A stretch of 64,000 nucleotides of DNA from an uncultured Amylibacter sp. (GCA_947497475.1 CANMGS010000002.1:682001-746000); one strand, 5' to 3'. Counted from the stretch's first letter, positions 1 through 9,470 are shown. Notes: a model not told the origin generated them from the sequence alone. Program-made: numbers and translations.

Positions 1-747
1 CGTGAGGAAGCAGAGCGAAACCTACAAGTTGCAGAACAAAGTTTAGCGCAGAGTTCAAAATTGGCAGCTTTAGGTGAAATGTCTGCAGCTGTTAGTCACG
101 AATTGAACCAACCACTTGCTGCTATGCGCACATATTTGGCTGGAGCAAAATTGCTGTTAAAGCGCCGCCGTCCAGAAGAAGCCATTGGTAGTTTTCAACG
201 TATCGATGATTTGATTGAACGTATGGGTGCTATAACACGACAGTTAAAATCATATGCGCGTAAAGGTGAGGATGACCTGCAAGAAGTCGATCTGCGTAAA
301 GCGGTTCAAGGCAGCATGTCTATGATGTCTCCACAGCTTAATCAGCTTGAAATTGAGATTACAGAGACCATGCCAAAGGCCCCTGTTATGGTTTTGGGCG
401 ATATGGTGCGCATTGAACAAGTGATTGTGAACCTTCTGCGGAACGCTATTGATTCTATGAAACTACAAGGCGATCGTCATCTGGATATTTTACTGGTTGC
501 TGGCGACATGGCGAAATTATCTATTAAAGACAATGGGCCGGGCATTGAAAACTTGGATAATTTGTTTGAGCCGTTCTATACCACAAAGCAACCAGGCGAC
601 GGTGTTGGGCTTGGTTTGGCTATTTCTTCTGGGATTGCGAATGATTTAGGTGGGCGACTTCTCGCTCGAAATGTAAACCCACGTGGTGCAGTGTTTGAGT
701 TCCAAATTCCTATGATTAAACAAGAGACTGTAAAAGCGGCGGAGTAA
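1..747 (+). CDS. dctB: C4-dicarboxylate transport sensor histidine kinase DctB-like (C-terminal part; 5' end lies outside the window)
   Basis: Frame stays open to base 1 (REEAERNLQVAEQSLAQSSKLAALGEMSAAVSHELNQPLAAMRTY). H-box SHELNQPLAAMRTY and N/G boxes typical of DctB. Followed by a DctD-like gene. Confidence 0.85.
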   Translation, partial: REEAERNLQVAEQSLAQSSKLAALGEMSAAVSHELNQPLAAMRTYLAGAKLLLKRRRPEEAIGSFQRIDDLIERMGAITRQLKSYARKGEDDLQEVDLRKAVQGSMSMMSPQLNQLEIEITETMPKAPVMVLGDMVRIEQVIVNLLRNAIDSMKLQGDRHLDILLVAGDMAKLSIKDNGPGIENLDNLFEPFYTTKQPGDGVGLGLAISSGIANDLGGRLLARNVNPRGAVFEFQIPMIKQETVKAAE

Positions 748-754
748 TAGCCAA

Positions 755-2089
755 ATGGCAGAGCAAATGACGATAGCAATTGTCGACGATGAACAAGACA
801 TGCGCGAGAGTATCTCACAATGGTTAACCCTATCGGGATACAGAACAGTCACCTATCCTAGTGCGGTTCATGCACTTAAGGAAATTGACGCAGATTTTCC
901 AGGTATCATCATTTCCGATGTTCGGATGCCTGAAATAGACGGCATTCAATTTCTAAAGAAAATACAGAGCATTGATAACACACTTCCGATGATCATGATC
1001 ACGGGACACGGCGATGTGTCTATGGCTGTAGAAGCGATGCGCATTGGCGCATATGACTTTCTTGAAAAGCCATTTAACCCAGAACGCATGGCAGAGTTGG
1101 CTAAACGTGCGGTACAAACACGCCGTTTACAGTTAGATAACCGGACTTTACGCCGTGAATTGTCTGATGGAACAGTTCTGTTGCGGAAACTGATGGGAAC
1201 TAGCCCCGTTATGGAACGGTTGCGCGAAGACATCTTGGATTTGGCACAAGCTGATGGTCATATCTTAATTTCTGGTGAAACAGGAACAGGCAAAAGCTTG
1301 ATTGCACATGCGTTACACGCTTGTGGATCGCGCCAAGGTAAGAAGTTCATCACAGTAAACTGTGCGGCTTATACAGAGGATGAATTGGCTAAACGCTTGT
1401 TCGGCCCTAACGAAGATGCGACACCGTTTCTAGAGGCATCTTTAGGCGGCACATTATGCCTTGAGGATATTGAATCTCTACCTGCATCTATTCAGGCAAA
1501 ACTATTGAGTTCGATTACAGAACACGATCGTGGTGAAGTTTCGCAACTGCGAATAATTGCAATTTCAAACGAACCTGATCCGAATAAATCACTGGATGAT
1601 ACAATCCGCCAAGACTTGTATTTCCGTTTGGCGGCAATGCAGATCACCCCTCCTCCATTGCGTCAGCGTGGTGAGGATATTTTGACTTTATTCACGCGTT
1701 ATGCTGAAAACTTTGCGGATGAATATGGTTGTGACCAACCTGAGGTTTCGGCAGAGGATGCAGCGAAGTTATTACAAGCACCTTGGCCTGGTAATATTCG
1801 TCAATTGATCAATTTAGCGGAACGTGCTGTGCTACAAAGCCGCCGTGGTAGTTATTCAATTTCCAGCCTGTTGATGGCAGATGGCGATCAGGAGACACCT
1901 GAGGTAATTGAAGACGGTAAACCATTGAAAGAGCACGTAGAAGCCTTTGAACGTATGCTGATCGATAACACCATGCGCCGTCACAAAGGCTCTATTCAAT
2001 CTGTTATGGAAGAATTAAAACTACCGCGCCGTACTTTGAATGAAAAAATGGCCAAGTATAGTCTGACACGTTCGAATTACGTTGGCTAA
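755..2089 (+). CDS. dctD: DctD-like two-component response regulator (receiver + AAA+ + Fis-type HTH), GAFTGA loop missing
   Basis: Receiver domain (IVDDEQDMRESISQWL, ISDVRMPEIDG), Walker A GETGTGKS, LRQRGEDI, WPGNIRQL, C-terminal HTH (GSIQSVMEELKLPRRTLNEKM). Confidence 0.85.
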   Translation: MAEQMTIAIVDDEQDMRESISQWLTLSGYRTVTYPSAVHALKEIDADFPGIIISDVRMPEIDGIQFLKKIQSIDNTLPMIMITGHGDVSMAVEAMRIGAYDFLEKPFNPERMAELAKRAVQTRRLQLDNRTLRRELSDGTVLLRKLMGTSPVMERLREDILDLAQADGHILISGETGTGKSLIAHALHACGSRQGKKFITVNCAAYTEDELAKRLFGPNEDATPFLEASLGGTLCLEDIESLPASIQAKLLSSITEHDRGEVSQLRIIAISNEPDPNKSLDDTIRQDLYFRLAAMQITPPPLRQRGEDILTLFTRYAENFADEYGCDQPEVSAEDAAKLLQAPWPGNIRQLINLAERAVLQSRRGSYSISSLLMADGDQETPEVIEDGKPLKEHVEAFERMLIDNTMRRHKGSIQSVMEELKLPRRTLNEKMAKYSLTRSNYVG

Positions 2090-2165
2090 ACGTTGCTTCC
2101 TTAAGTATTTATCACTAGTAGAGAATATAGATTTTCGAAAATTAGAATACTTAAGGAATTAAACG

Positions 2166-2711
2166 ATGACTAAAACCATTTTTACGAATTCATATTTAAA
2201 CTTGGCTGGAGTTATTGGTTTATCTACAGCTGTTGCTTTGTCTACAAATCCCGCTTTTGCAAAAAAGAATAAAAAGGCTTTGATGAACGTTGGTGAAGCA
2301 ATCGCATTGTTTCAAAAAGATTGTTTGGCAAAAGTTGGGAATACACAAGCGAATAAGAAAGCTCTCCGTAAGAGTGGCTTTACTGTTGTTAAAGATGAAA
2401 AAGCGACCACAACCTTAGTTCATCCAACAAAAAGAGCAAATGCTACCGTAATAGGTGGCGACTTACTTTATAGTTGTGAAGTCTCATACCAAGTAAAAGA
2501 TGGTAAACTCTTTTCCAAGAATAAACGATCAGCTGAAAAAGAAGCTACGCTAGCACTTATATTGATAAAAGTGAAAGCGGCTCCCAAGGCAAAAGTATCT
2601 AATATAAAAGGTGCCGGCCGCGCCTTTTTTAAGAAAAACGGATATATTTACACGATCCAAAATAAAAGCAACAGTGCTGTTTCAATGTCAGTGTCAAAGT
2701 TTGTAAACTGA
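2166..2711 (+). CDS. hypothetical exported protein
   Basis: ORF with an N-terminal hydrophobic segment and AFA-like signal peptidase site (NPAFA|KKNKK). No family recognised. Confidence 0.6.
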   Translation: MTKTIFTNSYLNLAGVIGLSTAVALSTNPAFAKKNKKALMNVGEAIALFQKDCLAKVGNTQANKKALRKSGFTVVKDEKATTTLVHPTKRANATVIGGDLLYSCEVSYQVKDGKLFSKNKRSAEKEATLALILIKVKAAPKAKVSNIKGAGRAFFKKNGYIYTIQNKSNSAVSMSVSKFVN

Positions 2712-2715
2712 TTAA

Positions 2716-3381
2716 CTAGCTTACAAAGCTAGCAACATCTTCTAAATCAGCGCGGATCATACGTGTTTCATTAATCTTTGCGGTATCATCGGCGTAGCCA
2801 AATGAGATGCCGCAAACGATTGCATTGCCTTCTGGAATGTTAGCGACTTTGAATATCGGATCAGGGTACATGGCCAAGGCGCCCTGTGCACAAGAAGCCA
2901 TACCGCGTTCTGTGAGTAGCAACATAAAGCTTTGCAAGAATATCCCCAGATCAAGACTGTTTGTGTGGTTCATATCTGCTGGCATAGATAGGAATGCAGC
3001 GTGTGGTGCGCCGAAGAACTGAAAATTCTTTAAAGCCAGCATATTGCGGGCATTCTTGTCCTCGCGTTTGATACCCATTGTTCCGTAATAGCGGTTGGCG
3101 CAATCGTATTGGCGTTCTTTATGAACCCCTTTCAAAGGGACCGAGCTTGGTTCAAACGCTGGGTTTTGCTGACCGCCGCTCATAATGTGCTTTAGAAGTT
3201 CGTTTTCCAAGTCGCGTAACGGCTTGCCCGAAACAACCGCAAAATGCCATGGTTGCGTGTTTGTATTAGATGGCGACCAACGCGCGATATCAATCAATTC
3301 GCGCAATTCATCATCAGGGATAAGATCAGGTTTATAAGCCCGATACGTACGGCGTGATTTGATGGCATCAGTTACGTTCAT
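2716..3381 (-). CDS. nitroreductase family protein
   Basis: AIKSRRTYRAYKPDLIPDDELRELIDIARWSPSNTNTQPWHFAVVSG is a classic nitroreductase N-terminus. Confidence 0.9.
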   Translation of the reverse strand: MNVTDAIKSRRTYRAYKPDLIPDDELRELIDIARWSPSNTNTQPWHFAVVSGKPLRDLENELLKHIMSGGQQNPAFEPSSVPLKGVHKERQYDCANRYYGTMGIKREDKNARNMLALKNFQFFGAPHAAFLSMPADMNHTNSLDLGIFLQSFMLLLTERGMASCAQGALAMYPDPIFKVANIPEGNAIVCGISFGYADDTAKINETRMIRADLEDVASFVS

Positions 3382-3440
3382 TATCCCTACCCTTTGTGGT
3401 TTAGGGAAAGGCTACAAAACCCAATGTGGAACTGCAATAT

Positions 3441-4091
3441 TTAGGCTTTGATGTCACGTAAGGTAACTTCGAGATCACCATAACCCGTATAGCGGCGCTC
3501 AAGGGGTAATCCCAGTTTGTCGGCGCATTCTTGAGCCTTAGTATCTAATGCGGGATCATTGACCTGTGCTTGGTAAACAACCTTGGTGTAGTTCCCAAAA
3601 TACATATCACGCAGCTCTGGATGACGATCCAACCCCATTGGACGTGTTACAAAGGCATCGAACTGTTTGACCAAGAAATCTGTCAGGTAAAATGCAGTAA
3701 TCTCATCTTCAGATGTCTTGGCAAAAACTTCATTACCTTCGAAAAAGCTGTAACAATGCGGGCCTTCGACCATTTCCACGCCCAATTCAGCGCATTTGGC
3801 TTGTAATAAGCCACCTGTTCCACAATCCGCATAGACCACAAAAATCGTTTCATAGTCATCACGGTATTTATGAACAGCCTCTTCAACGGCTTGCGGAATC
3901 TTTTCAGGATACAGATGGTATTTTGCAGGCAAACACTGCAGTTCCATATGGTTCCAATTATTCAGGCGTTTTAAGGCGAGAATTTCATGAGCTAATGCCC
4001 CGCACGCCAAAAGTAAAACGCGCCCAAGGTTATCCTTTGGCGCGTTTAAACCTTTTTCAGTCAATGTGTTATCATCAACTGTTAATGCCAT
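3441..4091 (-). CDS. DUF1638 domain protein, associated with a corrinoid-dependent methyltransferase
   Basis: RVLLLACGALAHEILALKRLNNW... FVVYADCGTGGLL... MVEGPHCYSFFEG pattern. Lies directly downstream of a corrinoid protein gene. Confidence 0.75.
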   Translation of the reverse strand: MALTVDDNTLTEKGLNAPKDNLGRVLLLACGALAHEILALKRLNNWNHMELQCLPAKYHLYPEKIPQAVEEAVHKYRDDYETIFVVYADCGTGGLLQAKCAELGVEMVEGPHCYSFFEGNEVFAKTSEDEITAFYLTDFLVKQFDAFVTRPMGLDRHPELRDMYFGNYTKVVYQAQVNDPALDTKAQECADKLGLPLERRYTGYGDLEVTLRDIKA

Positions 4092-4092
4092 G

Positions 4093-4791
4093 TTATGCGC
4101 TTAACTGATTGTGCTTTTTCGCCATGAACTCTTTTGCAGTTTCCACAGCAACAGCCGCATCGCGACAGTAAGCATCTGCACCAATAGCTTTGCCAAACTC
4201 ATCGTTTAGTGGCGCACCACCAACAAGTACCGTGTAATCATCACGCATACCTTTTTCGACCATCGTATCAATAACGACCTTCATGTAAGGCATAGTCGTT
4301 GTCAAAAGCGCAGACATGCCAAGGATGTCGTATTCACCTGATTCCAACTCATCGATGTAGTTTTCAACTGGGTTGTTGATGCCAAGATCTTTAACCTCGA
4401 AGCCAGCACCTTCCATCATCATGGTTACAAGGTTTTTACCGATGTCGTGAATATCACCCTTTACAGTACCGATAACCATGTTGCCCAAACGTGGAGCACC
4501 AGTTTCAGCCAATAGAGGTTTCAGAATGGCCATGCCGCCCTTCATTGCGTTTGCTGCAAGCAATACTTCTGGAACGAATAGAATACCGTCACGAAAATCG
4601 ATACCAACGATACGCATGCCTTCAACCAACGCTTTGGTCAAAACGTCATATGGCATCCAGCCGCGTTCCAATAGGATGTTAACACCCTCTTCGATTTCTT
4701 CCTTCATGCCATCATAAAGGTCATCGTGCATTTGTGGGACGAGTTCATCGTCTGAAAGCTCGGATAGGATGATATCTTCTTCGTCTGACAT
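4093..4791 (-). CDS. B12-binding (corrinoid) protein, MtbC/MetH cobalamin-domain type
   Basis: GTVKGDIHDIGKNLVTMMMEGAGFEVKDLG is the DxHxxG cobalamin-binding motif. N-terminal helical cap domain present. Confidence 0.9.
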   Translation of the reverse strand: MSDEEDIILSELSDDELVPQMHDDLYDGMKEEIEEGVNILLERGWMPYDVLTKALVEGMRIVGIDFRDGILFVPEVLLAANAMKGGMAILKPLLAETGAPRLGNMVIGTVKGDIHDIGKNLVTMMMEGAGFEVKDLGINNPVENYIDELESGEYDILGMSALLTTTMPYMKVVIDTMVEKGMRDDYTVLVGGAPLNDEFGKAIGADAYCRDAAVAVETAKEFMAKKHNQLSA

Positions 4792-4896
4792 CGGGTATTC
4801 CTTATATAGTATACGGCGTTAACTGATTAGAAGTTCACCGTTTTTAGGCAATTTATCTTTTCATTTTACGACAAAACGCAGCAACACTGCGACGTA

Positions 4897-5919
4897 TTAT
4901 CCTCTGCGGCGCTTGCGGCGTGCTGGTTGGTTGGATGTATCCCCTGTACCATCGTGTTCCGATGAGAATGGCCCAATTGATGCACTGATCTGTTCTAAAC
5001 TAGGTTTTTCACCTTTAGCGGTGCTATCCAAAGCCTTGCGCATAGCGCTTAAATGCTCTGGCATTGTGCCGCAACAGCCGCCAATGATTGTGGCTCCAGC
5101 ATTACGCGCCATAAGCGCATATTCTGCCATTAATTCAGGTGTACCGTCATAATGGATGTGGCCATCCACATATTTTGGGATACCTGCATTGCCTTTGGCA
5201 ATAATCGGGCGTTCCGTTCCTGTGTCTGAGAAACCCATAACTGTACGCAACAGATCAGAGGCACCCACACCACAGTTTGCACCAAATGCGAACGGTTTAT
5301 AATCCATACCAGCGATCATTTCGACCATACCAGTTGACGTCGTACCCATCATTGTACGCCCTGCTGTATCGAAACTCATTGTTCCACACCAATCAGCGCC
5401 CACATTTTGCATGGCTTCTGCAGCCGCTGCATATTCTTCTGGAGCAGAAATTGTTTCGACCCAAAGAACGTCTGCGCCACCTTCAAGCAGGCCATGTGCT
5501 TGTTCTTCAAAAATCTCAACAGCGTCTTCGTGGGATAATGTACCAGCAGCGCCCATAATCTCGCCTGTTGGACCAACAGAGCCTGCAACAACGATATCAC
5601 GATCACATTTATCAGCCACTTCACGACCAATTTCAGCAGCCATACGGGACAGTTCACGGGCACGGTGGCCAGCGTTGTGTAATTTCAAACGCGAGGCATT
5701 TCCGCCAAAGCTATTTGTTAAAAATAGATCAGATCCGGCGTCTACAGCGCTTTGATAAAGTTTGGTAATACGGTCAGGATGTTCTTCATTCCACATTTCA
5801 GGCGCATCACCCGCCATTAAGCCCATATTAAAGAGGTTTGTACCTGTTGCCCCATCTGTCAAAACAAAGCCTTGTTTATCAATGATTTTTTGTAGTATTT
5901 TTGACATTCTTTGTCCCAA
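4897..5919 (-). CDS. bmt: homocysteine (betaine-homocysteine type) S-methyltransferase, likely the homocysteine module of a split methionine synthase; start may be at 5907
   Basis: LTDGATGTNLFNMGL, GSVGPTGE, NCGVGASDL, IIGGCCGTMPEH Zn/homocysteine-binding motifs. Confidence 0.9.
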   Translation of the reverse strand: MGQRMSKILQKIIDKQGFVLTDGATGTNLFNMGLMAGDAPEMWNEEHPDRITKLYQSAVDAGSDLFLTNSFGGNASRLKLHNAGHRARELSRMAAEIGREVADKCDRDIVVAGSVGPTGEIMGAAGTLSHEDAVEIFEEQAHGLLEGGADVLWVETISAPEEYAAAAEAMQNVGADWCGTMSFDTAGRTMMGTTSTGMVEMIAGMDYKPFAFGANCGVGASDLLRTVMGFSDTGTERPIIAKGNAGIPKYVDGHIHYDGTPELMAEYALMARNAGATIIGGCCGTMPEHLSAMRKALDSTAKGEKPSLEQISASIGPFSSEHDGTGDTSNQPARRKRRRG

Positions 5920-6032
5920 TTTTATAAGTCACAGTACAAATACCGTTATGTTAAATAAGCCTGTGACATAGTTTCAACCATGAAACAAATGCATATTTAG
6001 CATAACAATTATGCATTTCATTCAGTTTGCGA

Positions 6033-6458
6033 TTAACCAGCACATGCTTGTGATGCCAACAAACGCAATCTTTCGATCATAGCACGCAGACCATTTGAAC
6101 GCTGAGCAGATAAATGTTGATCCAACCCAAGACTTGCAAAAGAGGCTAATGCATCAATTTCAATGGCATCTTTAACTGTCTTTCCTGCATATAGTGCTTT
6201 CAAGATAGCTATTAGGCCACTTACAATCATTGCGTCAGATGCACCATCAAACTCTAAGATTGCTGATGGGCCTGTACCAGATATCTTTGGCACAATCCAA
6301 ACTTGCGAAGCACATCCATCTACTTTGGTTGCGTCAACTTTTAACGCATCATCAAGCTCGGGCATCGCTTTACCCATTTCAATAACATGGCGGTAGCGAT
6401 CTTCCCAATCATCAAGGAATTCGAAAGTTTCAACGATTTCTTCAAATGTTTCTGACAT
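6033..6458 (-). CDS. sufE: SufE family cysteine desulfuration protein
   Basis: FEFLDDWEDRYRHVIEMGKAMP... VDGCASQVWIVP. Confidence 0.92.
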   Translation of the reverse strand: MSETFEEIVETFEFLDDWEDRYRHVIEMGKAMPELDDALKVDATKVDGCASQVWIVPKISGTGPSAILEFDGASDAMIVSGLIAILKALYAGKTVKDAIEIDALASFASLGLDQHLSAQRSNGLRAMIERLRLLASQACAG

Positions 6459-6595
6459 ACTCTTTGTCCATCTTTTTCTATGACCTATGATTGCAAGAAC
6501 AAAACGTCCAGCGTTTTTCGTTAATTTGATGAGAGAAGGCTTTTCTTTGAGGCAGACTTTGGGTATCTGTAATGCCAGAGCAGATGGGAAGATCC

Positions 6596-7120
6596 ATGAA
6601 GAATACTTTTGTTATCGTTGTTGCATGTAGCTTAATCGCTGGATGTTCTGTTTTTGGTAGCTTTGGCGGCTCAGCAGGTAGTAGCGCTGGTGGAAGTTCA
6701 GGTGATAGTTCTGCAGGAAGCTCTGGTGGCAGTTCTGCAGGCCTATTTGGTAAGAAACGCGTTAAAGAAGTAGAATTAGAACAACGTGATCCGACAGTTG
6801 ATAAACGTGTTTTGATCCCTACAGTCACAAAGGTAGTCGTTGATTCTCACCGTGGTGGCGCACTCGTTCATGCAACAGGCACAACTGGCAATATTGGATA
6901 TCACGACTTGCACTTAGCGCCTGTGAATGGCGGCTTTCCTGATGAAGACGGCGTGATCAGCTTTGAATTCAAAGGTGAATTTCCAGAAGTTGCAGTAACA
7001 CCAACAACAGAACGTTCTCGGGAACTTATTGCAGGAAATTCGATTTCAGCAAAACGTTTAGCAGGAGCGCGTAGTATTCGCGTTATAGCGAGAGACAATC
7101 AGATTACAGTGCGTAAGTAA
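6596..7120 (+). CDS. hypothetical lipoprotein with a Gly/Ser-rich linker
   Basis: Start chosen inside the 6572 ORF (MKNTFVIVVACSLIAGC lipobox). Linker GSFGGSAGSSAGGSSGDSSAGSSGGSSAG, then a folded-looking domain. Confidence 0.7.
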   Translation: MKNTFVIVVACSLIAGCSVFGSFGGSAGSSAGGSSGDSSAGSSGGSSAGLFGKKRVKEVELEQRDPTVDKRVLIPTVTKVVVDSHRGGALVHATGTTGNIGYHDLHLAPVNGGFPDEDGVISFEFKGEFPEVAVTPTTERSRELIAGNSISAKRLAGARSIRVIARDNQITVRK

Positions 7121-7122
7121 TC

Positions 7123-8280
7123 TTAGACTTTAACGATTTTAACAGAATCTTTATCTGCTGATAAAGCGATTTCACCTTGGCATAATTTCAGGGCATTCTC
7201 GCCAAATACTTTTTTGCGCCAACCACTAAAAGCAGGTAAATTACGCTCGCCTGATGCAATCGCATCCAAATCAGCTGTATTACATATCAATTTAGTCGCA
7301 ACCCCTGCCTCTTCGGCGCTGGCTTTTAATAAAACTCGTAACAAATCCGCAAGACCGTCATTGCCTTGCTTCTTTATACGTTGCTCAGGTGCCTTTGGGA
7401 AATCATCAGGTTTCACTTTTGATGCAGATTTAACAGCAGATAGAATACCATCAGCAATAGCGCCAGCACGTGCATCACGCAGCAATAAGCGTGATCTTTT
7501 GAGCTGATCAATACTTGTAGGTTTTGTCGCGGCTAATTCTAATAACGCATCATCTTTGTATACGCGGTTGCGCGGAATGTTTTTCGTTTGTGCATGTTCT
7601 TCACGAAAACGAGCTAATTCACGAACGTAAGTTAGCATTTTACCAGAACTATTACGGGTTTTAACGCGTTTCCAGGCATCATCAGGATGTACAACGTAAG
7701 TTGCTGGGTTGGTTAGAATACTTAATTCCTCCTCAACCCATTCCTCACGGTTGCGCTTTTCTAGGCTGGCTTTCAGATGTTCATAAATCACGCGCAGATG
7801 TGTCACATCACCAATAGCATAAGTTTTTTGCTTATCGGATAATGGGCGTGTGCTCCAATCTGTAAAACGCGATGATTTATCCAATGCTTCATTTGCAATT
7901 TTACGTACAAGCGTTTCATAACCGACTTGTTCACCATACCCACAAACCATCGCGGCCACTTGCGTGTCAAACAATGGTGATGGAATTACACCTTTGTCGA
8001 CAAAAAAGATTTCCAAATCTTGGCGCGATGCATGAAACACTTTCACAACAGTTTCGTTTTGGAACAAATCATAGATTGGGTCCAAACTTAATTCATTTGA
8101 AAGGGGATCAATTAAGACAGCGTTTTCATTGCCCTGCCCTTTATAGGCCATCTGTATAAGGCAAAGTTTTGAATAATAAGTTCGTTCACGTAAGAATTCA
8201 GTATCTACGGTAACATACTCTTGCGTGGCACACTCTTTACAAAATGCATCTAGGTCGGCTGTCGTGGTTATTATCTTCAT
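7123..8280 (-). CDS. rnd: ribonuclease D
   Basis: VTVDTEFLRERTYYSKLCLIQMA... VFHASRQDLEIFF... FDTQVAAMVCGYGEQVGYETLV DEDD exonuclease motifs plus HRDC-like C-terminus. Confidence 0.93.
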   Translation of the reverse strand: MKIITTTADLDAFCKECATQEYVTVDTEFLRERTYYSKLCLIQMAYKGQGNENAVLIDPLSNELSLDPIYDLFQNETVVKVFHASRQDLEIFFVDKGVIPSPLFDTQVAAMVCGYGEQVGYETLVRKIANEALDKSSRFTDWSTRPLSDKQKTYAIGDVTHLRVIYEHLKASLEKRNREEWVEEELSILTNPATYVVHPDDAWKRVKTRNSSGKMLTYVRELARFREEHAQTKNIPRNRVYKDDALLELAATKPTSIDQLKRSRLLLRDARAGAIADGILSAVKSASKVKPDDFPKAPEQRIKKQGNDGLADLLRVLLKASAEEAGVATKLICNTADLDAIASGERNLPAFSGWRKKVFGENALKLCQGEIALSADKDSVKIVKV

Positions 8281-8352
8281 ACCAATGGCTTTATGTCGTT
8301 ATCAAAGCTAAGGCAAGTTAAAGCCTTAAACGCAAGCGTTCTCGGCTAATAT

Positions 8353-9297
8353 TTAATTGGCTGCAAATAGCTGGTCATAGACATCTTTCATCGGGGCATA
8401 GATAATGTAGCTTCGTAAATTTGGCGTGAAAAACTCAATAGCAATGGCATCAAATTTTTTACGTATCTGTAAAAAAGCACCTAACGATGTATGAATACTT
8501 GCACTCGCAATTTGGATGGATTTGGCATTTTTACAATTTTCCGCAATAAATTCAGAATTATCTTTTGCTGTCTTTTGCGTAGCACAATATATTTTATCTG
8601 TATAAAATCTATAAGCCTTTAAATCTTTAGCCATGCGACTTCCAAAGTTTACATCAACTAAAGTTGGCAGAAAACTAGTCGAACCCGTGCTGTAAGTACC
8701 TGAATCATCCCATTCGACCTTAACCTTTATCGGTGCAATATGATCTTCAATATCGTTCATCGAAACGAACTTATCTTGATCAATGTTATAAAAACCAGTT
8801 ACCGCCTGTTCATATGACGCTTCAAGATTATGTATGAACCTGAAATTAAAAATCATTCTGCTTGTCTCTGCAGAAAGAATTCCCATACATTCATCTGAGG
8901 TTATACCGTTTTGAACCAGGCCAATATTTCCCTCTTTATTTAAATTATAACAAAAATCTTGATATTCTTTTGCCATAGCATTCGTCTTATACTTTTGAGC
9001 AATATGTTCAGATATTTTCGAAGCTTGTTTTTTAAATTCGTCACGCGACTTTGGCGTCTTTGAATTAAACAGAATATCTTTTGGGAAAATTTTTGGAACC
9101 CGAATATAACCTTCTACGTATTCTGACTTCTCTAATTTGTCAGATTTATAAGTGGCGAGTGGAAATTCATGGAATGATTTCCCTACTTGATATTTGTTCT
9201 TTGTATCAACATGCCAATCACCTGCAATTGCTGGCGATAAAGATGCAAATATAAAAGCTACACTCATGACTTTGCAAAGAAGACACTTAACTCGCAT
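8353..9297 (-). CDS. hypothetical exported protein
   Basis: N-terminal signal peptide (LCKVMSVAFIFASLSPAIAG). No family recognised. Long uninterrupted ORF. Confidence 0.65.
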   Translation of the reverse strand: MRVKCLLCKVMSVAFIFASLSPAIAGDWHVDTKNKYQVGKSFHEFPLATYKSDKLEKSEYVEGYIRVPKIFPKDILFNSKTPKSRDEFKKQASKISEHIAQKYKTNAMAKEYQDFCYNLNKEGNIGLVQNGITSDECMGILSAETSRMIFNFRFIHNLEASYEQAVTGFYNIDQDKFVSMNDIEDHIAPIKVKVEWDDSGTYSTGSTSFLPTLVDVNFGSRMAKDLKAYRFYTDKIYCATQKTAKDNSEFIAENCKNAKSIQIASASIHTSLGAFLQIRKKFDAIAIEFFTPNLRSYIIYAPMKDVYDQLFAAN

Positions 9298-9395
9298 AAA
9301 TACCCCAGAATAAAGAAAAAGTTCTTATAAAATTACAGCATATATGTGTCGTTTAATGCAATAATTTTATTTGGGTGCTTATGTGCGGAAAGTTT

Positions 9396-9470
9396 TGGCT
9401 CCGACGGTAGGGATCGAACCTACGACCAATTGATTAACAGTCAACTGCTCTACCGCTGAGCTACGTCGGA
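9396..9470 (-). tRNA. tRNA-Asn (GTT)
   Basis: Reverse complement TCCGACGTAGCTCAGCGGTAGAGCAGTTGACTGTTAATCAATTGGTCGTAGGTTCGATCCCTACCGTCGGAGCCA. Cloverleaf, anticodon GTT, encoded CCA. Confidence 0.97.

Noticed and set aside
4877-4891. Small hairpin CGCAG-CAACA-CTGCG just after bmt
   Set aside because: Only 5 bp; may be a weak terminator but not enough to list as a feature.
6478-6828. Pro/Leu-rich minus-strand ORF (PAELPPELPAELSPELPPALLPAEPPKLP)
   Set aside because: Antisense image of the Gly/Ser-repeat of the lipoprotein gene; not a separate repeat protein.
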